Positions 1-5,327 of a stretch of 6,218 nucleotides of DNA are shown one piece after another. The position numbers and the translations under genes are program-made. The stretch is from Eggerthellaceae bacterium (lineage in GTDB: Bacteria > Actinomycetota > Coriobacteriia > Coriobacteriales > Eggerthellaceae): positions 1-6,218 of the forward strand of contig JAFYTB010000184.1 of the NCBI GenBank assembly GCA_017559045.1. Reading direction: 5' to 3'. The notes under the pieces are model-generated. The model saw nothing but the letters and a program-made list of their open reading frames with translations. It searched no databases and was not told where the DNA came from. Every line of letters starts with the position of its first letter. The first letter of the stretch is position 1.

Positions 1-2
1 GC

Positions 3-290
3 TTGACCCCCGAGATGAACACTTACTGCGCCGATAGCAACGTCAACAACGCTCTCGCTATCGTCAACGGCATGACCACCGAGCTTGCCGATCGCGTGAG
101 GGTTGTCTCGGCTACCGACGCAGAATCCACCCTGCTTACCCTTGAGGATGGCATCGAGATCGCGTTTGGAACGGCTGAGGATATCCGCGAGAAAGAGCGA
201 ATCTGCCTCGAGATCATGGAGCAGAACCCCGGTGCTGTTGCTTACATCAACGTCCGTGTCGTGGATGCTCCCACCTGGCGTTCGGTGTAG
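3..290 (+). CDS. ftsQ: Cell division protein FtsQ/DivIB, C-terminal part (5' end outside window)
   Basis: The last 95 codons of a gene that begins upstream; the frame is open to the window edge, and the TTG at its left end is probably an internal leucine codon rather than a start. FtsQ is a single-pass membrane protein that scaffolds the FtsB/FtsL and FtsW/FtsI septal peptidoglycan machinery. The visible part fits the end of its extracytoplasmic beta domain: a strand rich in Leu/Thr and Asp/Glu (LLTLEDGIEIAFG), an acidic-basic helix (EDIREKERICLEIMEQN), then the closing strand INVRVVDAPTWRSV, which matches the usual 'IDVRxPxxPxxR' ending. The membrane segment and POTRA domain are not in the window. 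The next gene is ftsZ, the normal order in actinobacteria lacking ftsA, and this supports the call. The identification rests on a short, weakly conserved segment plus context. Confidence 0.8.
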   Translation: MTPEMNTYCADSNVNNALAIVNGMTTELADRVRVVSATDAESTLLTLEDGIEIAFGTAEDIREKERICLEIMEQNPGAVAYINVRVVDAPTWRSV

Positions 291-311
291 GATTCGAGAG
301 GCTTTTTGCCC

Positions 312-324
312 TGCGTATCACGCA
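312..324 (+). other. Short inverted repeat downstream of ftsQ
   Basis: TGCGT and ACGCA form a perfect 5-bp stem around a 3-base loop (ATC), followed by TTTCTC. It lies 22 bases after the ftsQ stop. The stem and T-run are too short for a convincing intrinsic terminator. At most it could give partial termination before the ftsZ promoter; it may also be chance. Confidence 0.2.
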
Positions 325-389
325 TTTCTCGCTTGTGTGTCATTTCGGTCAATTTAGCGAACATACGCCAAGCAACGCGCTTGTCTAAC

Positions 390-417
390 TTGCAAACGCC
401 ACTTCATCGTGTAAAAT
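390..417 (+). promoter_or_regulatory. Candidate sigma70/sigmaA-type promoter for ftsZ
   Basis: TTGCAA (390-395) and TAAAAT (412-417) resemble -35 and -10 boxes at a 16-base spacing, in a locally AT-richer patch of an otherwise GC-rich region. Transcription would start near 424, leaving a leader of about 100 bases before the ftsZ start codon. This would let ftsZ and the genes after it be expressed independently of ftsQ. The call is from sequence pattern only; the 231-base gap ahead of ftsZ, compared with gaps of 10 bases or less afterwards, supports it. Confidence 0.5.
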
Positions 418-430
418 TACCCCTCGTAGC

Positions 431-472
431 CGCGCAAAAAGGGCGCGCGCTGCCATGCCCGCATAAGGCGGG
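431..472 (+). promoter_or_regulatory. Two GC-rich hairpins in the ftsZ 5' leader
   Basis: Two adjacent stem-loops can be drawn just after the predicted transcription start. The first pairs CGCGC (431-435) with GCGCG (443-447) around an A-rich loop. The second pairs CCCGC (458-462) with GCGGG (468-472) around ATAAG. Neither is followed by a T-run, so they do not look like intrinsic terminators. They could stabilise the leader or affect translation, but no known riboswitch class is recognised. Confidence 0.35.
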
Positions 473-477
473 GGAAA

Positions 478-504
478 CATAAACGCAGCAGCATAAACGC
501 AGCA
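478..504 (+). repeat. Tandem 13-base direct repeat in ftsZ leader
   Basis: CATAAACGCAGCA occurs at 478-490 and again, identical, at 492-504, separated by a single G, giving a 14-base period. A partial third copy of its start, GCATAA, lies at 461-466 in the loop region of the upstream hairpin. The repeat ends five bases before the GGAGG ribosome binding site (510-514). It may be a slippage duplication or a binding site for a regulator of ftsZ mRNA or promoter activity; the sequence does not decide between these. Confidence 0.75.
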
Positions 505-521
505 CGTGTGGAGGAATTACC

Positions 522-1646
522 ATGCCAAACTATATGGGCAATGATCATCTGGCCGTCATCAAGGTCGTCGGCGTAGGCGGCGGCGGTACGAACGCCGTCA
601 ACCGTATGGTTGAGGCCGGCGTCAAGGGCGTCGAATTCATCGCAGTTAACACCGACCGTCAGGCACTTCTTATGTCTGACGCTGATAAGACCATTCACAT
701 CGGCGAAGAGCTTACCCGTGGTTTGGGCGCTGGCGCCAACCCTGAGGTCGGCTGCCAGGCAGCTGAGGAGAGCCGCGCAGAGATTCGCGAGGCACTGGCC
801 AACGCTGACATGGTTTTCGTCACGGCTGGCGAGGGTGGCGGTACCGGTACTGGCGCTGCTCCCATCATTGCTGAGATTGCTCGTGAGGAAATCGGCGCAC
901 TGACCGTCGGTATCGTCACCAAGCCCTTCACCTTCGAGGGTCGTCTGCGCCGCAACCAGGCAGAGCAGGGCATTGACCTCCTCTCCAGCAAGGTTGACAC
1001 GCTCATTATCATCCCCAACGATCGCCTTCTTGAGATCGTTGACAAGAAGACCAGCATGCTCGATGCATTCCGTATCGCCGACGATACGCTGCGTCAGGGT
1101 ATCCAGGGCGTCACCGACCTCATCACCATCCCCGGTCTCATCAACCTTGACTTTGCTGACATCCGCACGGTCATGAAGGATGCTGGCACCGCTATGATGG
1201 GCATCGGCATCGCTGTGGGCGAGAATCGCGCTCTCGATGCTGCTCAGCAGGCAACCAACTCCAAGCTTCTCGAGGCTTCCATTCAGGGTGCATCCCGCGT
1301 CCTCTTCTCCATCGCCGGTGGTCCCGACCTCACGCTTACCGAGGTTAGCGAGGCTGCTCGCGTTGTCGAGGCATGCGCCGACGAGAACGCAAACATCATC
1401 TACGGCCAGATCATCGATGAGGCTATGGGCGACGCTGTCCGTATCACCGTCATCGCAACTGGCTTCAAGATGACCAACACGCAGCCTGCCTTCGATTTCG
1501 GTCGTAAGGACCTGTTCGCTTCTACTGTCGAGCCTGCACCGCAGCCGACCGTCACTTCTTCTCAGGTGAGCTTCAGCACGTCTCCCAGCCAGAGCCGTTT
1601 TGCTGACGAGGATTACATCCCCGACTTCCTGAAGCGTCAGCGCTAG
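522..1646 (+). CDS. ftsZ: Cell division protein FtsZ
   Basis: Tubulin-like GTPase that polymerises at mid-cell into the cytokinetic ring. It is 374 residues long, normal for the family. The nucleotide-binding loop GGGGTNAVNRM starts at residue 19, the tubulin signature GGGTGTG lies at 105-111, and the catalytic T7 loop NLDFAD at 208-213 has both acidic residues that complete the GTPase site of the neighbouring subunit. The globular core ends near residue 316. A short disordered linker of about 45 residues leads to an intact C-terminal peptide, DEDYIPDFLKRQR (362-374), the usual docking site for SepF, FtsA and other partners. The start is set by GGAGG (510-514), seven bases before the ATG. Codons are strongly biased to a preferred set (Lys only AAG, Gly mostly GGC/GGT), as expected of a highly expressed gene. 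It is probably first in the transcript from the 390-417 promoter. Confidence 0.99.
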   Translation: MPNYMGNDHLAVIKVVGVGGGGTNAVNRMVEAGVKGVEFIAVNTDRQALLMSDADKTIHIGEELTRGLGAGANPEVGCQAAEESRAEIREALANADMVFVTAGEGGGTGTGAAPIIAEIAREEIGALTVGIVTKPFTFEGRLRRNQAEQGIDLLSSKVDTLIIIPNDRLLEIVDKKTSMLDAFRIADDTLRQGIQGVTDLITIPGLINLDFADIRTVMKDAGTAMMGIGIAVGENRALDAAQQATNSKLLEASIQGASRVLFSIAGGPDLTLTEVSEAARVVEACADENANIIYGQIIDEAMGDAVRITVIATGFKMTNTQPAFDFGRKDLFASTVEPAPQPTVTSSQVSFSTSPSQSRFADEDYIPDFLKRQR

Positions 1647-1654
1647 GCCCTGAC

Positions 1655-2584
1655 ATGAGCGCCTCCATCCTGCCCATGCCGAGTCTTTCGGCGAGGGAGG
1701 TCGGATCGCTCCATATCATCACTGACGACGCGCTCGCCCGCATTTCGGGCGTGCGCGTTGCTTTTACTGGGGCTGTCGGTGGTGTGAGCGAAGAGCCGTA
1801 CTCCTCGTTGAATCTCGCTACGCATGTGGGCGATAATCCCGAATTCGTTCTGGAGAACCGCGCGCGCCTGATGCGTGCGTTTGATGCCGAGGATGTTCCC
1901 CTTGTCGTTCCGTCTCAGGTTCACGGAAGCAATCTCGTCGTTGTCTCTGATGCTGATCAGGCTGCTATTGAGGCTGTTCGTGCGGAGGCAGGTCTTGGGG
2001 CTGATGCCGTGGCTGTTGAGGTTGCCGATGTGGCGGCTTTGCTTTGCTTCGCGGATTGCGTCCCCGTCATCATCGTTTCTCCGACCGGCCGATTTGCCGT
2101 TGTCCATGCTGGTTGGCGTGGAGCCGTTGCGAAGATTGCATCGAAGGCGGTGCTCGAGCTGTGCCGTCTTGATGCTTGTGATTCGACTTGCTCTGTTGGG
2201 TCTTCTGCCTCTATCGATTCGGCTAGCTCTGTCGATCCTTCTGATTCTGACGACATGTCTTGCTCTAGCGATCCTTCAAGCTTTGCCGATCCTGCTCAGT
2301 TCAATGTCTACATCGGTCCGCATATTCACGGCGAGTGCTTCGAGTGCGGCGAGGATGTGCGAACTCGTTTTGCCGAGGCGTTCGGCCAGCAGTGCCTGTG
2401 CGGAAGCAATTGCGTCAGTCTTTTCGATGCGCTTGTCGCGGATCTGATTTCCGTGGGCGTTGACGAGGCTCGCATCGTTGATTCGGGTGTCTGCACCATG
2501 TGCGAGAGCCCGCAGTTCTATTCGTATCGCGCATCCGGCGGAACCTGCGGCCGTCACGGTGCTTTAGCGTTTCGCAGGATGTGA
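1655..2584 (+). CDS. pgeF: Peptidoglycan editing factor PgeF (YfiH/YlmD, 'laccase domain' family)
   Basis: Cytoplasmic enzyme of the YfiH/LACC1 family. In E. coli it removes wall precursors carrying L-Ser in place of L-Ala; relatives act on purine nucleosides, and the older name 'polyphenol oxidase' is doubtful. Family motifs are clear: GGVSEEPYSSLNLATHVGDNP (about 42-62), QVHG with His90, ADC with Cys135, and HAGWRG with His151. These His/Cys/His residues form the catalytic metal site. The C-terminal block CTMC...FYSYR...GRHGA (280-303) is also typical. At 309 residues it is longer than the usual 240-280. The excess is partly an N-terminal extension of about 20 residues and partly a Ser/Asp-rich insertion at about 174-214, between HAGWRG and the IGPHI strand. 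The protein has 14 cysteines. No good Shine-Dalgarno precedes the ATG, which lies 8 bases after the ftsZ stop, so translation is probably coupled to ftsZ; a start at Met8 is possible. Confidence 0.93.
   Translation: MSASILPMPSLSAREVGSLHIITDDALARISGVRVAFTGAVGGVSEEPYSSLNLATHVGDNPEFVLENRARLMRAFDAEDVPLVVPSQVHGSNLVVVSDADQAAIEAVRAEAGLGADAVAVEVADVAALLCFADCVPVIIVSPTGRFAVVHAGWRGAVAKIASKAVLELCRLDACDSTCSVGSSASIDSASSVDPSDSDDMSCSSDPSSFADPAQFNVYIGPHIHGECFECGEDVRTRFAEAFGQQCLCGSNCVSLFDALVADLISVGVDEARIVDSGVCTMCESPQFYSYRASGGTCGRHGALAFRRM
2190..2297 (+). repeat. Degenerate in-frame 36-base repeat within pgeF
   Basis: Three 36-base units start at 2190, 2226 and 2262, each opening with GCTCT. By hand alignment, neighbouring units match at roughly 60-65% of positions. 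The first 16 bases of units 2 and 3 match at 14 of 16. A half-period copy, GCTTTGCCGATCCTGC, starts at 2280. In protein the units read CSVGSSASIDSA, SSVDPSDSDDMS and CSSDPSSFADPA (residues 179-214). Low-complexity Ser/Asp codons could inflate the similarity, so true tandem origin is likely but not certain. Confidence 0.55.
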
Positions 2585-2593
2585 GGAGCGAAT

Positions 2594-3301
2594 ATGGGAA
2601 TTGAATCCAGATATCGCGATGTCCTCGAGCAGGTTGAATCATGCACCCGCGCATGCGGACGTGATCCCCACGAGGTAAAGCTCGTTGCGGTTTCCAAAAC
2701 CGTCGGCCTTGAGGGCGTTGCTAGCGCCCTAGCGGGTGGAGCGGTTGATTTTGGTGAGAATCGTCCTGATCAGATTCTCGTCAAGTCGAAGGAGTACCCG
2801 CAGGCAAACTGGCATTTCATTGGAAACATCCAGTCTCGTCGTATTCCCGACATTGTAGCTTCGTCCAGTTTGATTCACTCGCTGTACCAGCTTAGCCACG
2901 CTCGCAAGATCGACGAAGAGGCGCTCTCTCTTGGCAAGGTGCAGGACGTGCTTGTTGAGGTCAACGTGTCGGGGGAGGAGAGCAAGAGCGGTCTTGCTCC
3001 GCAGGATGTCATCCCCTTCGTTCTTGAATGCGCTGAGCTTCAGAACGTTCGCCTCCGTGGCCTCATGACCATGGCTCCTCAGGGTGATGCGCAGGTTGCA
3101 AAGGCGTGTTTCGACGGTCTTGCTCAGCTTGCCTGCGAGGTCAGGGAGGCTCTTCCTGCCGAAAAAGCCTCGGTTTTCAGCGAGCTTTCCATGGGTATGA
3201 GTGAAGATTGGAATGAGGCGATTTCGTCGGGAGCCACTATCGTGCGTATCGGACGCGCGATTTTCAGCGATAATTTCGAAGATGCAGATATGGTGCGCTA
3301 G
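2594..3301 (+). CDS. yggS: YggS/YlmE/PROSC family pyridoxal phosphate homeostasis protein
   Basis: Small PLP-binding protein with the fold of the alanine racemase N-terminal domain. It has no known catalytic activity and keeps PLP supply and amino-acid metabolism in balance. The PLP-binding lysine is Lys35 in VAVSKT. Other family motifs follow in order: VDFGENR (51-57), HFIGNIQSRR (74-83), VNVSGEESKSGL (124-134), LRGLMTMAP (154-162) and ELSMGMSEDWNEAI...VRIGRAIF (197-224), which holds the phosphate-binding residues. Length (235) is normal. The ribosome binding site AGGAG (2584-2588) overlaps the pgeF stop codon and lies five bases before the ATG, so the two genes are tightly linked. The gene usually sits between the pgeF and sepF homologues in Gram-positive dcw clusters, as here. 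Confidence 0.96.
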   Translation: MGIESRYRDVLEQVESCTRACGRDPHEVKLVAVSKTVGLEGVASALAGGAVDFGENRPDQILVKSKEYPQANWHFIGNIQSRRIPDIVASSSLIHSLYQLSHARKIDEEALSLGKVQDVLVEVNVSGEESKSGLAPQDVIPFVLECAELQNVRLRGLMTMAPQGDAQVAKACFDGLAQLACEVREALPAEKASVFSELSMGMSEDWNEAISSGATIVRIGRAIFSDNFEDADMVR

Positions 3302-3310
3302 GAGGCTATC

Positions 3311-4162
3311 ATGGATTTTGAAGACGGCAAGCGTATGTTTGGCGACCTGAAGTCTAAGCTTGGTTTTGGTTCTAAGAACCAGGAGCCCGAGTACGACGAT
3401 TACTACGACGAGGCATACGAGGATTATGCAGACGACTATGCTGGTTACGAAGATTTCGCTGAAGACGATTTCGAGGACGGCTACGAGTCTTACGCACCTC
3501 GCCCCGAGCAGTCCGTGTCCTCCGATCCGTATCGTGTGACTGCGCGTAATCGCACCACGTCTCCGCGCCTTGTCTCCATCGAGGATGTTCGCGCCAATGC
3601 ACGCGCCAATGCTGCATATGACCGCGATGCCGCACCTGCGCGTCAGTACTCTCCGTCGCGCTCTTTCGACAACGGTCGCACCATGGTCGATTCTTCTCTG
3701 CCGCCGCAGATGACCCCCGAGGGCACGGCTGCAACTGCCGCCGCTGCAACTCGTCGTCGTTCCGAGGGCCTTGACTCTCTGTTCACCCCGACGACTGAGG
3801 CCGTCGAGGCCGCACAGCCGGCAGCAGCTTCCCCGCGTCCTGTTCGCGATCCTTACGAGCCGTATTCGGCATCTGCTTCGGCTGGCTACAGCGTGTCTCG
3901 CGCCGTGAAGGTCATCAAGCCTATGAGCTATGGTGATGTCGAGGGTGTTGCCCGTGCTCTGAAGGCTGGCGACGTCGTCGTTCTTGCTCTCGGCAATACG
4001 CCCGAGGCGCTTTCGAAGCGTATTCTCGACTTCTCCTTCGGCGTGGCAAGTGCTCTTGATGCAAGCGTCGACGCAGTGGCCAACAAGGTCTTTGCCATCA
4101 CGAAGGGCAACGAGCTTACCGAGGTTGAGCGCGCTTCTCTGCGTAGCCAGGGGGTGCTCTAG
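3311..4162 (+). CDS. sepF: Cell division protein SepF (FtsZ membrane anchor)
   Basis: SepF binds the FtsZ C-terminal peptide and tethers FtsZ filaments to membrane. Residues 1-19 can form an amphipathic helix, as in known SepF proteins. Residues 25-62 are extremely acidic and rich in tyrosine (YDDYYDEAYEDYADDYAGYEDF and onward). A long linker rich in Ala, Ser, Pro and Arg covers about 63-196. The conserved SepF domain is at about 197-265: RAVKVIKPMSYGDVEGVARAL, then GDVVVLALGN, then RILDFSFGVASAL with Gly244, then KVFAITKG. At 283 residues it is nearly twice the usual length of about 150, all of it linker; long forms are known in actinobacteria. The Shine-Dalgarno AGGAGG (3300-3305) overlaps the yggS stop and lies five bases before the ATG. 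With no ftsA between ftsQ and ftsZ, SepF is the likely main FtsZ anchor. Confidence 0.95.
   Translation: MDFEDGKRMFGDLKSKLGFGSKNQEPEYDDYYDEAYEDYADDYAGYEDFAEDDFEDGYESYAPRPEQSVSSDPYRVTARNRTTSPRLVSIEDVRANARANAAYDRDAAPARQYSPSRSFDNGRTMVDSSLPPQMTPEGTAATAAAATRRRSEGLDSLFTPTTEAVEAAQPAAASPRPVRDPYEPYSASASAGYSVSRAVKVIKPMSYGDVEGVARALKAGDVVVLALGNTPEALSKRILDFSFGVASALDASVDAVANKVFAITKGNELTEVERASLRSQGVL
3590..3612 (+). repeat. 12-base tandem duplication in the sepF linker
   Basis: CGCGCCAATGC occurs at 3590-3600 and again at 3602-3612, a 12-base period. It is in frame and encodes RANA twice (residues 94-101 of SepF). It looks like a recent slippage duplication in a disordered part of the protein where length change would be tolerated. 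Confidence 0.7.
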
Positions 4163-4164
4163 GC

Positions 4165-5013
4165 GTGAGCGTTAGCTCGAAGCCCCGAATCGCCGTCGTT
4201 GGCGGCGGGAAGATGGGCGAGGCCATTCTGGGTGGCTGGCTTTCCGCTACCGAGGGCGCTGCGGCTGAGTTGACTGCCGAGTGCATGCTCGTCGTCAACC
4301 CGGGTGAGCAGCGACGCGTCGCTCTCTCCGACAAGTACGGGGTGGCGTGCGTTCCCAGTGTCTTGGACTTGGCATCGGCTGATCCTTTCGATCTGGTTGT
4401 CCTCGCGGTCAAGCCGCAGATCATGGCGGATGTGGTTGCTGATCTGAGAACCGTTCAGGCGTTCTGCGAAGACGCGCTGTTCGTCTCCATCGCTGCCGGA
4501 CTTCCCACCCAGCGTCTTGAAGGCATGCTTCCTGAGGGTGCGCGTCTCGTTCGCGTTATGCCCAACATGCCTCTCGCCATCGGGCAGGGGGCAAGTGCGG
4601 TTACTTCGGGTTCGAGGGCTTCGCAGGCCGACGTCGATCTTGTCGCTGAGCTGTTTGGGTGCTTGGGTGATTCGGTTGTCGTCGAGGAAGAGCTCATGGA
4701 CGCTTGTTGCGCGGTGAGCGGATCTGGTCCGGCTTATGTTGCGGCCATGATTGAGGCGCTGCGTGACGCGGGTGTGGCCGAGGGGCTTCCTGCTCAGATC
4801 GCCGAAGCGCTTGCGCTTCAGACGGTGCTCGGCACTTCGCAGCTCATTTCCCAGACGGGCCAGAGCCCGGCTGCGGTTCGCGAATCCATTTGCAGCCCCG
4901 GCGGTACTACGCTCGCGGCGCTTGCGGCTATGGATGAGGCTGGTTTTGACCAGGTGTTTGCAGCGGGTGTTTCTGCTGCCGTACGTCGTTCCAAGGAGTT
5001 AGCGCAATGCTAG
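4165..5013 (+). CDS. proC: Pyrroline-5-carboxylate reductase
   Basis: Catalyses the last step of proline synthesis, reducing pyrroline-5-carboxylate with NAD(P)H. The N-terminal Rossmann fold has the dinucleotide loop VVGGGKMGEAI (11-21), then AVKPQ (81-85) and RVMPNMP (130-136). The C-terminal dimerisation and substrate domain carries SGSGPAYV (185-192) and the family signature region ending in SPGGTT (244-249). Length (282) is close to the usual 260-280. The start is GTG at 4165, two bases after the sepF stop, with GGGGG (4150-4154) as a probable Shine-Dalgarno ten bases upstream. Its end overlaps yggT by seven bases. Placement between sepF and yggT is unlike the Streptomyces and Mycobacterium clusters as I recall them, but resembles arrangements in some other bacteria. 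Translational coupling on both sides implies co-expression with division genes. Confidence 0.97.
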   Translation: MSVSSKPRIAVVGGGKMGEAILGGWLSATEGAAAELTAECMLVVNPGEQRRVALSDKYGVACVPSVLDLASADPFDLVVLAVKPQIMADVVADLRTVQAFCEDALFVSIAAGLPTQRLEGMLPEGARLVRVMPNMPLAIGQGASAVTSGSRASQADVDLVAELFGCLGDSVVVEEELMDACCAVSGSGPAYVAAMIEALRDAGVAEGLPAQIAEALALQTVLGTSQLISQTGQSPAAVRESICSPGGTTLAALAAMDEAGFDQVFAAGVSAAVRRSKELAQC

Positions 5014-5261
5014 GCTATTTGATATATCAGCTGGCTCGAGCCTACAGCATGATCATCTTCGTCTACGTGATCATGTCGTGGCTTCCTGTCAATCGAGGCA
5101 TACTGGCCGACATTTACACGGTGTTGGGTAAGGTTTGCGATCCTTATCTGAATTTATTCAGGAAGTTGATCCCCCCTATTGGTGGAATGCTGGACGTCAC
5201 GCCCATCATTGCCTTGCTTGTATTACAATTTGTGCCAGTTATGATCATTAACCTTTTTTAG
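5007..5261 (+). CDS. yggT: YggT/YlmG family small membrane protein
   Basis: An 84-residue integral membrane protein of the YggT family (YlmG; plastid Ycf19 relatives), encoded near sepF and divIVA in many Gram-positives; its biochemical role is not settled. Two membrane segments are visible, about residues 2-26 (ending in the family motif SWLP) and 63-84. Between them is the conserved amphipathic stretch DPYLNLFRKLIPP (45-57), and DVTPII replaces the common DFSPI at the start of the second segment. The start ATG lies inside the last codons of proC, preceded by AAGGAG (4993-4998) at eight bases, so it is translationally coupled. Codon use differs from its neighbours: it uses ATA, TTA, CTA, CGA, AGG, GTA and CCA codons that are scarce in ftsZ and divIVA, and its 3' end is AT-rich. 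Confidence 0.92.
   Translation: MLGYLIYQLARAYSMIIFVYVIMSWLPVNRGILADIYTVLGKVCDPYLNLFRKLIPPIGGMLDVTPIIALLVLQFVPVMIINLF
5218..5245 (+). promoter_or_regulatory. Candidate promoter for divIVA inside yggT
   Basis: TTGTAT (5218-5223) and TATGAT (5240-5245) are 16 bases apart. The -10 differs from consensus at one base; the -35 matches only TTG. The surrounding stretch is the most AT-rich part of the window. A start near 5252 would give a leader of about 75 bases containing the hairpin at 5279-5299. It would supply divIVA separately from the upstream operon. This is a pattern match only, partly constrained by coding for the second membrane helix. Confidence 0.35.
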
Positions 5262-5278
5262 GGTTATTCTTGGAAATC

Positions 5279-5305
5279 ACCGTGCCATGTTGGCGCGGTT
5301 TCATT
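5279..5305 (+). terminator. Hairpin with short T-rich tail between yggT and divIVA
   Basis: ACCGTGCCA (5279-5287) pairs with TGGCGCGGT (5291-5299) around a 3-base loop: eight Watson-Crick pairs and one G-U pair. TTTCATT follows. The geometry is that of an intrinsic terminator, but the T-run is broken, so termination is probably partial. It could lower divIVA read-through from the ftsZ operon, or act as a leader structure if the promoter inside yggT is used. It ends 15 bases before the divIVA ribosome binding site. Confidence 0.5.
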
Positions 5306-5327
5306 GTGAAAGGCGAAGGGAACGAAC

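Noticed and set aside
291..389. Possible small gene or riboswitch in the first part of the ftsQ-ftsZ gap
   Set aside because: No open frame with a ribosome binding site and no recognised RNA motif; only a short 5-bp hairpin at 312-324.
417..698. A 93-codon minus-strand open frame across the ftsZ leader and start
   Set aside because: It lies over the ftsZ promoter, leader and GTP-binding region and has no recognisable protein features.
1692..1700. GGGAGG-like sequence inside pgeF as a Shine-Dalgarno for a later start
   Set aside because: No ATG, GTG or TTG in frame follows at a suitable distance, so it does not define a downstream start.
1643..2107. A 154-codon minus-strand open frame over the start of pgeF
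   Set aside because: It overlaps a conserved gene, begins inside it, has no family motif and no independent promoter that I can see.
1875..2447. A 190-codon plus-strand frame within pgeF
   Set aside because: An out-of-frame shadow of pgeF; Leu/Arg/Ser-rich composition with no motif.
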